Positions 49,878-59,936 are shown, counted from the stretch's first letter. The stretch: DNA of 64,000 nt from Spirosoma utsteinense (GCF_014282275.1 NZ_VFIA01000024.1:1-64000); one strand, 5' to 3'. Notes: generated by a model from the letters alone, not told the origin. Translations and numbers: made by a program.

Positions 49878-50000
49878 CCCTTACGGGCCAATACCCATTC
49901 ACCGGTCACACGTACCGGTTACTCATCCTGTCTTCCCGGTAGACAGCCAATCGGCCATTCTCCCGTTCACGAAAACATCCGGCCGACGTCAGGCTTAACC

Positions 50001-51440
50001 CTATTGGGTTGACCGTAGCTTACTCCGCTTCCGGCCATAGGCGAAGTAGATAACCAGGCCAATAGCCAGCCAGGCCACCAGCCGGAGCCAGGTGTCGCCG
50101 GGCAGTGAGATCATCATGATCAGACACGTTATGATGCCCAGAATAGGCACCACCGGTACCCAGGGCGTACGAAACGAGCGGGGCGCATCGGGTTGTTTTT
50201 TGCGAAGAATCAATATCCCCAGGCAAACCATGACGAAAGCCAGCAGCGTACCAATACTCGTCATCTCGCCAACTACCCGAATAGGCACGAAGCCGGCAAA
50301 CAGCCCGATAAACACGCATAGAAGCACGTTCGCTTTCCAGGGTGTACGGAAGCGCGGATGCACCTCCGAAAACGTCCTGGGCAATAAGCCGTCGCGGCTC
50401 ATCGAAAAAAACACCCGCGACTGACCCAGTAAATCGACCAGAATGACGGAGGTATACCCAATCAGGATGGCCCCGATAATGAGCTGCCCCAGCCAGCGGT
50501 ACGGCGTTTTCTCGATGGCAATGGCTACCGGAGCCGCACTGTCTTTAAACTCCGTGTAGTTGGCCATACCGGTCATGACATAACCGAACAGTACAAACAA
50601 CACGGTACACACCACCAGCGACCCAAGTATACCGATGGGCATATCGCGCTGCGGATTTTTGGCTTCCTGAGCCATGGTAGCGACAATATCGAAGCCAATA
50701 AATACGAAGAAAACGACCCCTGCCCCACGCAGTACGCCACTCCATCCGTATTCTCCAAATACACCCGTATTGGCCGGAATATACGGTTGGTAGTTGGCCG
50801 GGTCGATGTACTGCCAGCCGAGTGCAATGAACACAAGCACCACCAATACCTTGAGCGCCACCACGATGGCGTTGAACAGCGCCGACCCCGACGTGCCGCG
50901 AATGATGACGCTGGTAACTACGACCACGATCAGTACGGCGGGCAGGTTTATATAGCCCGATACGATCGACCCATCGGTTCCGGTAGCCGTCTCAAAGGGC
51001 GATAACATGATCTGGGGCGGCAGGTGCAAGCCATAATAGCTCAGAAACCGGTTCAGGTACTGCGACCAGCTGATGGCCACCGTTGCCGCTCCAACCGAAT
51101 ATTCCAGGACCAGATCCCAGCCGATGATCCAGGCAAACAGTTCGCCCAATGTGGCGTAGGCGTAGGTATAGGCACTGCCCGACACGGGTACCATGGCCGC
51201 AAACTCGGCATAGCATAACGCACTGAAGGCACAGCCAACAGCAGCTACTACGAACGAGAGCGTTACGGCCGGACCGGCGTGGTTGGCAGCCGCAATGCCG
51301 GTCAATGAGAACAGACCGGCACCAATGATGACACCTATGCCGATGGCAACCAGGTTGAAGGCTCCGAGCGATCGTTTGAGCGTGGTGGCATCGTTTACGG
51401 CCGCTTCCTGCCGCAGCAGGTCAAGAGATTTTATACGCAT
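50001..51440 (-). CDS. Cationic amino acid permease (APC family)
   Basis: The 479-residue inner-membrane protein has about 12-14 helices. LGAFNLVAIGIGVIIGAGLF with the helix-1 break, CYAEFAAMVPVSGSAYTYAYA and FFVFIGFDIVATMAQEAKNP mark the CAT/YfnA-type group. Likely role: uptake of amino acids. The frame is open to 51494, but the ATG at 51440 fits the family. A hairpin lies upstream, at the end of susD. Confidence 0.9.
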   Translation of the reverse strand: MRIKSLDLLRQEAAVNDATTLKRSLGAFNLVAIGIGVIIGAGLFSLTGIAAANHAGPAVTLSFVVAAVGCAFSALCYAEFAAMVPVSGSAYTYAYATLGELFAWIIGWDLVLEYSVGAATVAISWSQYLNRFLSYYGLHLPPQIMLSPFETATGTDGSIVSGYINLPAVLIVVVVTSVIIRGTSGSALFNAIVVALKVLVVLVFIALGWQYIDPANYQPYIPANTGVFGEYGWSGVLRGAGVVFFVFIGFDIVATMAQEAKNPQRDMPIGILGSLVVCTVLFVLFGYVMTGMANYTEFKDSAAPVAIAIEKTPYRWLGQLIIGAILIGYTSVILVDLLGQSRVFFSMSRDGLLPRTFSEVHPRFRTPWKANVLLCVFIGLFAGFVPIRVVGEMTSIGTLLAFVMVCLGILILRKKQPDAPRSFRTPWVPVVPILGIITCLIMMISLPGDTWLRLVAWLAIGLVIYFAYGRKRSKLRSTQ

Positions 51441-51494
51441 ATAAGAATAAAAAAACAGTGGATCGACAGACCCGGATCTCCACGAAGAAAGCAT

Positions 51495-51549
51495 CGGGGG
51501 TATACTGCCCGAAGCCGGAAAGCCGCCGGACTTCAGACAGCATACCCCG
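51495..51549 (-). terminator. 24-bp imperfect hairpin after susD-type gene
   Basis: Arms 51495-51518 and 51526-51549 pair with a few mismatches and one bulge around a 7-base loop. It follows the SusD-type gene (stop 51592), ending the susCD transcript. Confidence 0.55.
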
Positions 51550-51591
51550 CTGCCAGATCGTATTCAATGGCTCGTGAACCTATGTGCAGGA

Positions 51592-53010
51592 TCAATAGCC
51601 CGGGTTTTGCGGAAACGTTGTCGGGTTGTTATACGTGTCGATTTCAGACTGCGGAATGGGGTAAACGAGTCGGCTGGCCGGTACCGTAATGCCCGTTACT
51701 TTCAGGGCGTCAACGGCTTTACCGGTGCGCACGAGGTCGAACCAGCGGTCGTTCTCCAGCGCCAGCTCCAGCCGCCGTTCGTTGATAACGGCATCGCGGA
51801 ATGCGGCCTGCGTGCCCAGTTGCGCCTGCGTATAGAGCGGTACGCCTGCCCGTGCCCGCACTTGGTTCAGGCTGGTAAGGGCATCTGCGTTAAACTGAAT
51901 CGCACTTTCACTCAGGGCCTCGGCATAAAGCAGCAGCACGTCGGCATAGCGCAGAACGGGGAAGTCGTTGCCAACATCGTTTGTCGGTGAAAACTCATCG
52001 TAAAACTTCCGGGGTACCACGTTCACGTTGCTGGGAACGGGAATCTGTACCGTGAGCGGCAGCCGCTTGTCGCCGGCGGGATAAGCCGCCCGCAGCGATG
52101 GCTCGATGTTGTCGCCGATGTTGGTTCCGTACCACAGGCTGTGGCCCTCGGGCAGCGCCCCACCGACGCCTTTTTTGAATTTCACGGCAAAGACGATTTC
52201 GGCGTTGTTTTTATTATTCACCGCAAATACATCGGCAATGTTGGGTAGCAGACGGTAGGTCCCCGCGCTGATCACGTCGCGCAGCACCGGCACCGCCTGA
52301 CTGAACTTCTTCTGGGTGACATACACCTTACCCAACAGTCCTTTTGCCGCGCCTGAGGTAGCCCGGCCCACATCGGCACCGGTATAACTGGCGGGCAGGT
52401 TGGCTGCGGCATCGGTCAGGTCTTTTTCGATGGCAGCATACACCCCAGCCACGTCGGTCCGCACATACGAGCGGGAATCGGCGGTGGTCCCGGCGGTCAG
52501 CACCAGCGGCACATTACCCCACAACCGAACCAGGTTAAAATAAGACAGCGCCCGGATAAACTGGGCTTCGCCTTTGTAGCGGGCCTTCAGGGTGTTATCC
52601 ATCGTCACGGCGTCGATCTTGTCCAGGATCAGGTTGCTGCGGTTGATACCCGTATACAGACTGCCCCAGGTGTCGCGCAGGACCGAGTTGGTCGTTGGTT
52701 CAATGAACCGGTCGATGTTGTAGCGCAGCCCGGCGTTCGACGAGGGGTCGTTATCCAGTACATTGTCGCTCCGGGCCTCGAGCAGCGTATTGAAGTCCCC
52801 GCCATACTGGTTAGCCGACTGCAACACATCGTAAGCCCCGTTGACGGCATTACCGAAGTCGTTGGCGGTCTGGTAAAAGTTGGCGACGTTGGGCTGCGAC
52901 AGCGGTTTCAAATCCAGAAAATCCTTCTGGCAGGCAGTGAGGCCAATGAAGGCGACAGCGGCTACGGAAGCTGACCGGGTAACCGTGCGAAAAAATGAGT
53001 TGTTGTTCAT
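51592..53010 (-). CDS. RagB/SusD-family nutrient-binding lipoprotein
   Basis: The 472-residue protein has a lipobox (LTAC, Cys27) and SusD-family features: FLDLKPLSQPNVANFYQTAND, LRDTWGSLYTGINRSNLILD in the TPR region, and the C-terminal INERRLELALENDRWFDLVR followed by YPIPQSEID and NPGY. SusD proteins sit on the outer face of the outer membrane as the lid of the SusC channel. The substrate cannot be told from sequence; no glycoside hydrolase or sulfatase lies next to it. It follows susC by 13 bases. Confidence 0.95.
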   Translation of the reverse strand: MNNNSFFRTVTRSASVAAVAFIGLTACQKDFLDLKPLSQPNVANFYQTANDFGNAVNGAYDVLQSANQYGGDFNTLLEARSDNVLDNDPSSNAGLRYNIDRFIEPTTNSVLRDTWGSLYTGINRSNLILDKIDAVTMDNTLKARYKGEAQFIRALSYFNLVRLWGNVPLVLTAGTTADSRSYVRTDVAGVYAAIEKDLTDAAANLPASYTGADVGRATSGAAKGLLGKVYVTQKKFSQAVPVLRDVISAGTYRLLPNIADVFAVNNKNNAEIVFAVKFKKGVGGALPEGHSLWYGTNIGDNIEPSLRAAYPAGDKRLPLTVQIPVPSNVNVVPRKFYDEFSPTNDVGNDFPVLRYADVLLLYAEALSESAIQFNADALTSLNQVRARAGVPLYTQAQLGTQAAFRDAVINERRLELALENDRWFDLVRTGKAVDALKVTGITVPASRLVYPIPQSEIDTYNNPTTFPQNPGY

Positions 53011-53023
53011 GGTCGTTGAGCAG

Positions 53024-56000
53024 TTAGAAGCTGAGGTTGATACCGACCGACGTAGTGCGGGCCAGTGGATAGGTGCCGTAGTCTTCCCCGGCCGAGAGGG
53101 CGTTATCGGGGCGGCTGCTCACTTCCGGATTGTAGCCCGTGTACTTCGTAAATGTGAACGGGTTCTGGGCGCTGACGTAAACGCGGGCACGCGTCAGATG
53201 CAGTCGCTGCATGAAGGCGGTAGGCAGCGAGTAGCCCAGCGTAATGGTCCGGATGCGTACATACGAGCCGTCTTCGATATGCCAGGTCGATATTTCGCCG
53301 TTGGAGCCGGTCTGTAGCCGGTTGGCGCGGTTGTGCAGCCCATCGCCGGGATTGGCTTCCGACTGCCAGCGGTTGAGGGCGCCCCTAAACTGGTTGCCGT
53401 TCCCTTCGCCGTTGTAGATATACCGCCGGATCAGGTTCAGGATCTTGTTGCCCTGCACACCCTGCAGCGTAACGCCCAGGTCGAAGCCACTGTAGGTGAA
53501 GCGGTTGGTGAAGCCGAACGTATATTTTGGAAAGTAGCTGCCCGTAACGGTACGGTCGCTGCTGAAATCGATCCGGCCATCACCGTTGGTATCGATGAAC
53601 CGGAAATCGCCGGGTTTGGTGGTGGCGGTATGCGGGTATGCATCGACTTCGGCCTGGCTTTTGAATACGCCGTCGTATACCATCGTATAGTACTGCCCCA
53701 CGGGTTCGCCGATGCGGGTGATGAACTGCGCCCCGGCAACTCCGCCCGAGACAAGGATGGGATCGCCCGACGCGCCCAGGGCCCGAACCCGGTTGCGGTT
53801 GGTGGCGAGGTTAGCACTGGCCGTCCAGCCGAACTTGCCAAAGGTCTGCTGCGTACCGAGTGTGAACTCAAATCCCTGGTTATTCACTTTTCCGATGTTC
53901 TGGAGTTCGGTACTGAACCCCGACGTGCGCGGCACGGGCACGTTCAGCAGCAGGTCGGAGGTGTTGGCGTTGTAGTAATCGACGGTCAGGCTCAGCCGGT
54001 TTTTGAAGAAGTTGGCATCGAAACCAATGTCGAGCATGGCCGTTTTTTCCCACTTCAGTTTGTCGTTGGCTGAGTTACCGGGTGCCAGTCCGCTCACGAT
54101 GGTTTCGGGCCCGAGCACGTAGTTCTGGTAGTTGAGCAAACTGACCGAGCCATAGTTGGGGATCTGGAAATTACCCGTCAGGCCGTAGCTCCCGCGCAGT
54201 TTCAGGTCGCTCAGCCAGTTGGACGATTTCAGGAACGGCTCCTGCGAGATGTTCCAGCCTGCCGATACGCTCGGGAAATAGCCCCAGCGGTTGGCCGCCC
54301 CGAAACGCGATGACCCATCGGCCCGGATAGCCGCCGACACCAGGTACCGGCCGTCATAGTCATACTGAACCCGACCCAGATACGACAGCAGCGACCACTC
54401 CTGAATGTCGGAGCTGCCCGACGTAACCTGCCCGGCGTTGAGCGTCTGGACCAGGTCGTTGGGGTAATTGGTAGCGGTTAGTTCGCTGGCGGTCCGGCGG
54501 TCTTTCTGAGCCGAGAAACCCGCCAGCCCCGACACGTTGTGCAGTCCGAAGCTCCGGTTATAGTTCAGCGTATGTTCCACCAGCCAATCCACGTAATTCT
54601 GCGTCCGCGAGAAGCCAGTTGGTATCGACGGCCCTTTGCGGTCCCGGATCTCAACGGTCGACGGGCGGTAGTAATCGCGCTGGAAGTTGTTGATATCGGC
54701 ACCTACGTTGAGCCGGTAAGCCAGTCCCTTCGTGATCTCGTACTGCGCGTAGGCATTGCCCAGCAACCGGATCTGATTCAGCTTGTCGCTCACTTCGTTG
54801 GCTACGGCCACCGGATTCAGGATCGACGTAGCCCCGTAGCCCCAGCCGTTGGCATCGAAATTATAGGTGCCGTTGGCGTTATAAACGGGAAAGACAGGAG
54901 CCATCTGCACGGCCAGACCAATAACGCCATCGGCCAGGTAGGGACCTTCTGCTTTGATCAGGTCGTGGTGTGCGTAGGTTGGGTTAAAGTTGAAGCCAAC
55001 CGTTAGTCGGCCACTTTTTATGTCCAGGTTGGCGCGGGCGCTGTAGCGTTTGAAGCCCGAGTTGATCACCGTCCCCCGCTGGTCGAGGTAGTTCCCCGAT
55101 ACATAGTACTTGACGTTGGCCGTTCCCCCGGCAATGGACAGCGTATGGTTCTGGATGGGTGCCGTCCGGAAGATCTCATCCTGCCAGTCGGTACTGGTCA
55201 GGCCCGACTGGCCCGACAGGTAAGGCGTCACCTGGGGCGGGATGAGCGTACTTGGCGATCCGACCCCTTTTTCCCGAACGCTGTTGGGGTCGCTGGCGCT
55301 ACCGGTTGGGTTGCGGTCCAGGTAGGCGGTGTTCTTGCCTTCGACATTGAGTTGTGCATACTCGTAGGCGTTCAGCAGATCCAGCTTTTTGGTCACCTGC
55401 TGAAACCCGACATACGTATCGTAGTTGATTATCGTCTTGCCTTCCCGGCCGCGTTTGGTGGTCAGCAAGACAACCCCGTTGGAGCCCCGCGAGCCGTAAA
55501 TGGCAGCCGCCGAGGCATCTTTCAGGACTTCGATACTTTCGATATCGTCGGTATTGATCGTACTCAGCACGTTGATCGGATTATCGGGAAACTGCGTACT
55601 CGTGCTGCCGGTGGCGAACTTGGTATCCCGCGAGAGCGGAATGCCGTCGATCACATAGAGTGGGTCGAGGCCCGCGCTGATGGACCCGGTACCGCGCACC
55701 CGCACCTGCAAGGCCGCCCCCGGTGCTCCCGATGTCTGCGTCACCTGCACACCCGCAATTTTAGCCGCCAGCGCCTGATCGAAACTGGCAACGGGCTGGT
55801 TGGCAATGTCACGCGCTTTCACTGAGCCGATGGCCGTGGTAATGTCGCGCCGGTTCTGGACCCCATACCCGACGACGACGACCTCGCTGAGGGCGTTGTC
55901 GGAACTGGTCAGTTTCACATCCACCACCGATCGGTTACCGGCGGCCTGTTCGAGCGGCTGGTAGCCGATGAAGGAGAACACCAGCGTTGGCGCGGTTGTA

Positions 56001-56233
56001 GCGACGCTGATCCGGTACTTTCCCTGCGCATCGGTGGTAGCCCCCGTGTTGGTACCTTTGACCTGAACCGTAGCCCCGGCCAGTGTCTCGCCGGATGCAG
56101 CATCGGTAACGGTACCCGTGATAGTCGCCGTTTGGGCCCAGGCGATTGAGTTGGCTGTCAAAAGACCCAGCATGAGCATCCAGAGCCATTGCCGATGGCT
56201 AATCAATTGGCGTTTTCGTAACGTGTTGAGCAT
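53024..56233 (-). CDS. SusC-family TonB-dependent outer-membrane transporter
   Basis: The 1069-residue protein has a leader (ending NSIAWAQ), a carboxypeptidase-regulatory-like domain (~30-115), a plug (~115-235) with SEVVVVGYGVQNRRDITTAIGS and VRVRGTGSISAGLDPLYVIDG, and a 22-strand barrel ending TTSVGINLSF. Uptake needs TonB-ExbBD. It forms a pair with the SusD-type gene. ATG 56233 is preferred over 56245. A decayed SusD-like sequence lies just upstream. Confidence 0.95.
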   Translation of the reverse strand: MLNTLRKRQLISHRQWLWMLMLGLLTANSIAWAQTATITGTVTDAASGETLAGATVQVKGTNTGATTDAQGKYRISVATTAPTLVFSFIGYQPLEQAAGNRSVVDVKLTSSDNALSEVVVVGYGVQNRRDITTAIGSVKARDIANQPVASFDQALAAKIAGVQVTQTSGAPGAALQVRVRGTGSISAGLDPLYVIDGIPLSRDTKFATGSTSTQFPDNPINVLSTINTDDIESIEVLKDASAAAIYGSRGSNGVVLLTTKRGREGKTIINYDTYVGFQQVTKKLDLLNAYEYAQLNVEGKNTAYLDRNPTGSASDPNSVREKGVGSPSTLIPPQVTPYLSGQSGLTSTDWQDEIFRTAPIQNHTLSIAGGTANVKYYVSGNYLDQRGTVINSGFKRYSARANLDIKSGRLTVGFNFNPTYAHHDLIKAEGPYLADGVIGLAVQMAPVFPVYNANGTYNFDANGWGYGATSILNPVAVANEVSDKLNQIRLLGNAYAQYEITKGLAYRLNVGADINNFQRDYYRPSTVEIRDRKGPSIPTGFSRTQNYVDWLVEHTLNYNRSFGLHNVSGLAGFSAQKDRRTASELTATNYPNDLVQTLNAGQVTSGSSDIQEWSLLSYLGRVQYDYDGRYLVSAAIRADGSSRFGAANRWGYFPSVSAGWNISQEPFLKSSNWLSDLKLRGSYGLTGNFQIPNYGSVSLLNYQNYVLGPETIVSGLAPGNSANDKLKWEKTAMLDIGFDANFFKNRLSLTVDYYNANTSDLLLNVPVPRTSGFSTELQNIGKVNNQGFEFTLGTQQTFGKFGWTASANLATNRNRVRALGASGDPILVSGGVAGAQFITRIGEPVGQYYTMVYDGVFKSQAEVDAYPHTATTKPGDFRFIDTNGDGRIDFSSDRTVTGSYFPKYTFGFTNRFTYSGFDLGVTLQGVQGNKILNLIRRYIYNGEGNGNQFRGALNRWQSEANPGDGLHNRANRLQTGSNGEISTWHIEDGSYVRIRTITLGYSLPTAFMQRLHLTRARVYVSAQNPFTFTKYTGYNPEVSSRPDNALSAGEDYGTYPLARTTSVGINLSF

Positions 56234-56279
56234 AAAATAGTACAATTAAAAGAGGTTGCATAAACCCGGCGGGTAACCT

Positions 56280-56690
56280 CCCCACCGGCCAATAATCCGG
56301 ATTTTGTGTACGGTCCGAATGAGCAGCAATATCGGCAAATGGGATCGGAAGTAGCCACTTTCGTTCATCTGTAATGCCCAAAACCGCACCGCCCCGTCCG
56401 GACAAGGTCGAACCAGCAATCGGCTTCGAACGCAAATTCCACCCGCCGTTCGTTCTCCCACCGCCAGCAGCAGGGCGTTGGCAGTCGATGCTGTAACTGC
56501 GGGTAAGCCGGTCCTGTTCTGAATGATATTCAGGTCGGTTTATGAGGGAGATAAAGGCTGGTGTAGGTTGCAGCGTAGACGGACTACCCGGCGCACTCGG
56601 GTACCCGTTGTTCTGGTCGGCAATGCGGTAGGTGGTGAGTTCCGGCCCACCGTCCGGCACCCCGGAATTAGCCTGTACCTGCACGTACGC
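56280..56690 (-). pseudogene. Decayed SusD-family gene, C-terminal end
   Basis: In two frames the minus strand encodes ENERRVEFAFEADCWFDLVR (about 56457-56390) and then, after a one-base shift, AVLGITDERKWLLPIPFADI and NPDYWP (to about 56285). These match the C-terminal signature of RagB/SusD proteins. The region further upstream is open (GYPSAPGSPSTLQPTPAFIS) but not clearly assignable. It is not the duplicate of the intact neighbour: the sequences differ. It has no start and at least one frameshift. Confidence 0.65.
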
Positions 56691-56740
56691 ACTGAGTTGA
56701 TTGCGGTTTGTAAAACTGAGGTCTGCCAGGACTGGAGGTC

Positions 56741-56785
56741 AATTTCCGCCAACGAGTTGCCGCTCATTGGCGGAAATTATTTTTT
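56741..56785 (+). terminator. 12-bp hairpin with T-run
   Basis: Arms AATTTCCGCCAA (56741-56752) and TTGGCGGAAATT (56767-56778) close a 14-base loop, followed on the + strand by ATTTTTTA. In the gap between the susCD region and the second carbonic anhydrase; probably ends the latter or works in both directions. Confidence 0.5.
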
Positions 56786-56879
56786 ACCAACCACCGGTTG
56801 CCGCCGGAATCGGTTGGTTCTTCACCAATTTTTGTTCGGGAAATATGCATTCCGGTAACCGTAGCGTAGGTCGACGGAG

Positions 56880-57479
56880 CTACGCGGCCCGACCCGCTTC
56901 GGTGGCTTCGGGCACTTCGATGAGCCGTCCGGTTTTCACGTCGTAGATATAGCCATAAACCGGAATATCACCGGGTACGAGCGGATGGCGTTTGATGCGC
57001 TGCACGTCTTCCGTTACACTGTTGGCGAGGTCGCTGATGGTCAGGAACGAGATGAACTTCGCTTCGTCCGATCCACCGTCTTCGGTCACGTTATGCCAGC
57101 CCGTCTCATCGACCCGCGCCGTTTTCAGGCTCGTTGCCAACAACCCCCGAATCACATCGTCGGTGAAATATTGCATTCCACAGTCGGTGTGGTGAATGAC
57201 AAACCATTCGCGGGTGCCGAGCAACTTATACGAGATCACCAGCGAGCGGATCGCATCGTCGCTGGCCCGTCCACCAGCATTGCGAATGACGTGGGCATCG
57301 CCTTCGGCCAGACCCGCGTACTTCGCCGGATCGAGCCGGGCGTCCATACAGGTCAGAATGGCAAAATGACGACCCGGCGGCAACGGAAGGCTCCCTTTGT
57401 CCCCAAAATTCTCAACGTAGTGATCGTTTGCGGTCAGGACTTCCTGTACCAGCGGACTTTGTTCGGTTTGTGTTGACAT
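56880..57479 (-). CDS. Second beta-class carbonic anhydrase
   Basis: The 199-residue protein belongs to the beta-carbonic anhydrase superfamily, of the divergent clade with the first zinc ligand in [10 protein letters not shown] and the His/Cys pair in [29 protein letters not shown] is also conserved. It differs clearly from the enzyme at 46921, so the cell has two types. Activity is expected but not proven. It is a single gene. Confidence 0.9.
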   Translation of the reverse strand: MSTQTEQSPLVQEVLTANDHYVENFGDKGSLPLPPGRHFAILTCMDARLDPAKYAGLAEGDAHVIRNAGGRASDDAIRSLVISYKLLGTREWFVIHHTDCGMQYFTDDVIRGLLATSLKTARVDETGWHNVTEDGGSDEAKFISFLTISDLANSVTEDVQRIKRHPLVPGDIPVYGYIYDVKTGRLIEVPEATEAGRAA

Positions 57480-57552
57480 GATTTGCGGGAAATTTAGTTT
57501 GTTTTTGGTAGTGAATGGTGTGTCGATGTGTAGGGTGGGGATAGTGGCAGGT

Positions 57553-57587
57553 GGTTATGGGTGGTGAACCCGACACCACCCATAACC
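57553..57587 (-). terminator. 14-bp hairpin after PhyH-family gene
   Basis: Arms GGTTATGGGTGGTG (57553-57566) and CACCACCCATAACC (57574-57587) close a 7-base loop. Lies 18 bases downstream of the oxygenase gene. Confidence 0.6.
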
Positions 57588-57605
57588 GCGTTTACGTTCG
57601 CACCA

Positions 57606-58433
57606 TCAATCCTGAATCCGCTTGGCGAAGCGGTGGTAAAAAGGCGTTTTACTGGCGGCATGCTTGAACTGATAATCGCCGGTAATGATAGGGATGTACA
57701 TGACCCGACGGCGGCTGGCCGCACCGATGAACGGCGACTGCTCGACCCGGTGCCACAAGCTGCCGTTGTGGATGGTCAGGTCACCCGCTTCGATGTCGAA
57801 CCCTACTTCGCGCGGGTCGGGCCGGTGATCGATAAACTGCCGCTTGCGGAAGATCGTCATCAGCGCATTCTGCCGGTGGGTGCCAGGCAATACCCGCAGA
57901 CCACCGTTGCGTTGCGGGCAGTCGTCCAGGTGCAGCCCTACATTAAGCATCGGCCGGATACGCTGGCCCAGGAACAGATCCCGCGGGCTATCGGTATGCC
58001 AGCCCATGCGCGAGAAATTGCTATCAGGTGTTCGAACGTAGTGGTTCACCACCAACCCATCCTTTTCTTCGGGGCTGATGCGACCTTCGTAGGGAGCCAG
58101 CAGTTGGGTCAGGCCCTGTATCCGCTCATCGTCCAGAAACTCGCTGAGTATCGGGCTGAACAGAGACGTAAACGAAAACCGCTGAACGATGCGTTTGCCA
58201 TTTTCGTCGCGGCCGAACTTGAGGGGTGTCCCGTTTATCTTGTCGACGTCTTCGGCAAGCCAGTTCGCTTCGACCCGCTGGATTTCCCGCAGAAACGTCT
58301 GCACCGTTGTCCGGTCGACAAAATTTTTGAGGTGGATAAACCCATTTTTAGTAAAGAAGTCAAGCTCTTCGGTGGATAGCACACGGGTAAGCTCAGGCGC
58401 AAACGTATTGGTCGGTGTCAGCATTGGCAACAT
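57606..58433 (-). CDS. Phytanoyl-CoA dioxygenase (PhyH) family protein
   Basis: The 275-residue protein is an Fe(II)/2-oxoglutarate-type oxygenase. The HxD metal ligands lie in MGWHTDSPRDLFLG, the distal His in HNGSLWHRVEQSPF, and an Arg in ASRRRVMYI probably binds 2-oxoglutarate. The N-terminal TKNGFIHLKNFV is typical for PhyH. Substrates range from lipids to small hydroxylated metabolites and cannot be inferred. ATG 58424 is an alternative start. It follows the DUF1684 gene by 53 bases. Confidence 0.88.
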   Translation of the reverse strand: MLPMLTPTNTFAPELTRVLSTEELDFFTKNGFIHLKNFVDRTTVQTFLREIQRVEANWLAEDVDKINGTPLKFGRDENGKRIVQRFSFTSLFSPILSEFLDDERIQGLTQLLAPYEGRISPEEKDGLVVNHYVRTPDSNFSRMGWHTDSPRDLFLGQRIRPMLNVGLHLDDCPQRNGGLRVLPGTHRQNALMTIFRKRQFIDHRPDPREVGFDIEAGDLTIHNGSLWHRVEQSPFIGAASRRRVMYIPIITGDYQFKHAASKTPFYHRFAKRIQD

Positions 58434-58486
58434 ATAGTTAAGAAAGCCTGATTAACAGGCAGACGTAGATAGGTACTGAATTCGAT

Positions 58487-59419
58487 TTAATGATCGCCAA
58501 AAACCTTTTCGCCAGCCGTCACCGGTACGGCCAGGCGGTTCTGTTTCGGCGGCAACGGACAGGTAGCAAAAGGCGTGAAGGCACAGGGAGGGTTGATGCT
58601 CTGATTGAAATCCAGCGTTGTCAGACCGTCGGGGCCGGGTTTATCGGCGTATAGGAACCGGCCGGAACCGTACGTTTCGTGCGTATTGGTGGCATCGCCG
58701 AACAGAATGAATAGTTTATCCTCTCCCTCGCCAACGGCATCGAGCCGGTAGGATTTCCCCGCCAGCGTAAACACCAGCGTACCGGCCAGCGGCTGCTGCG
58801 ACGTTTGCCCGGTAACGTCCAGGATAGGGATTGTTCGGGCCACTGTCGGTTTTTCGAGCCGGGCGCTGACCCGGTAGGTTTCATTGGCCGGAAAGCGGTC
58901 GATGCCTTTGAACTCACTTAGCAGCGGGTTCTCCAGATCGCGCAACCGAACGGCATAGCGGTCCCCTCGCTTGATGACGAACCAGCGCAGCGAGCCATGC
59001 GCCAGCGTGACAGGCTTTGCGAGGTCGGCCGCGAAAACGGTCGTTGCGCCTGGAATTGGTTTCCCGTCCACTTCTACTACGGTTCCGGGTGCGGCCTCAA
59101 ACTGAACGACCCCTTTGGTTAAGTTGAAAACGCCCAGTTGGGCAGGAGTCTTCCCGGCCGGAAAGGTGAGGTCATTGCCGGGGTTGGCACCCGCTTCGTT
59201 GGTCCCTTCTTTGAGCCAGAAAAGTCCGGCCAGATTAAGCCAGCCATTCTCACCCTTCAGCGACTCGACCCGTTTCTGGTGCCAGCTATCGAGTTGTTGA
59301 CGGTAGGCCGGGTCCTCGGCCCGAAAACCCGCTAAAGCAAGCAACGTAAGTCCCCACAGTATAAAGAACGTCCGTGCGTAGGGATTGACAGGTCCGGTTT
59401 CTACTGGTAATTCGTCCAC
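58487..59419 (-). CDS. DUF1684 protein
   Basis: The 310-residue protein has a membrane-spanning or uncleaved leader (~17-33, FFILWGLTLLALAGF) and a DUF1684 domain: SWHQKRVESLKGENGWLNLAGLFWL (residues ~45-70), FVIKRGDRYAVRLRD, and the C-terminal DFNQSINPPCAFTPFATCPLP with two Cys. DUF1684 proteins are of unknown function; the last segment is the best-conserved part. It is probably exported or anchored facing the periplasm. Confidence 0.88.
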   Translation of the reverse strand: MDELPVETGPVNPYARTFFILWGLTLLALAGFRAEDPAYRQQLDSWHQKRVESLKGENGWLNLAGLFWLKEGTNEAGANPGNDLTFPAGKTPAQLGVFNLTKGVVQFEAAPGTVVEVDGKPIPGATTVFAADLAKPVTLAHGSLRWFVIKRGDRYAVRLRDLENPLLSEFKGIDRFPANETYRVSARLEKPTVARTIPILDVTGQTSQQPLAGTLVFTLAGKSYRLDAVGEGEDKLFILFGDATNTHETYGSGRFLYADKPGPDGLTTLDFNQSINPPCAFTPFATCPLPPKQNRLAVPVTAGEKVFGDH

Positions 59420-59889
59420 GATTCAGTTGATTTATGTAATGTGTCTGGTGCTCTTTTTAATAACTGGTGGCGTTATATAGTCTGCTGTCTCGATAATGGA
59501 TACAGGAAGCCCTCGTAACGACGCCGTATATTGGCCTGATAAACCCACCAAAAACAGAAAGAAAATAGTTACTGAACGTTATCACAAACCATTATCCTGT
59601 TTATTCTATCTACAAAGTAGATTACTCTGGTAAATAAATAAGCCAGTTGAATAGCTGACTGTCAAGGGGTAATGCGACAAAAGTGAGACACAAAATTTAG
59701 TTCTGCAAGAAAAAGATAAAAAAATGATTTTCAATTAGTTATGTAATAGTCTATCGGGATTACGGACTATTCGCGACACTGGCAAGGGTGCCAGCCTGAA
59801 GACCTTCACAGTCAGTTCGATAAGCCAGTTACCGGGTGCCTATATCGTTGACATTGCCTTCTTCTACTGAACAGGATCGTTTAAAACGG
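59420..59889. other. AT-rich intergenic region
   Basis: About 470 bases upstream of the DUF1684 gene. 59540-59760 is AT-rich. No reading frame, RNA or promoter box could be supported. Confidence 0.4.
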
Positions 59890-59936
59890 CGTCCCCGAAA
59901 CGTTTCCAGTTATACGGTCGAAACGTTTCGGGGACG
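59890..59936 (-). terminator. 17-bp hairpin after efflux operon
   Basis: Arms 59890-59906 and 59920-59936 (CGTCCCCGAAACGTTTC and complement) close a 13-base loop. Lies 34 bases downstream of the ABC-2 permease gene, the last of the efflux operon. Confidence 0.65.
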
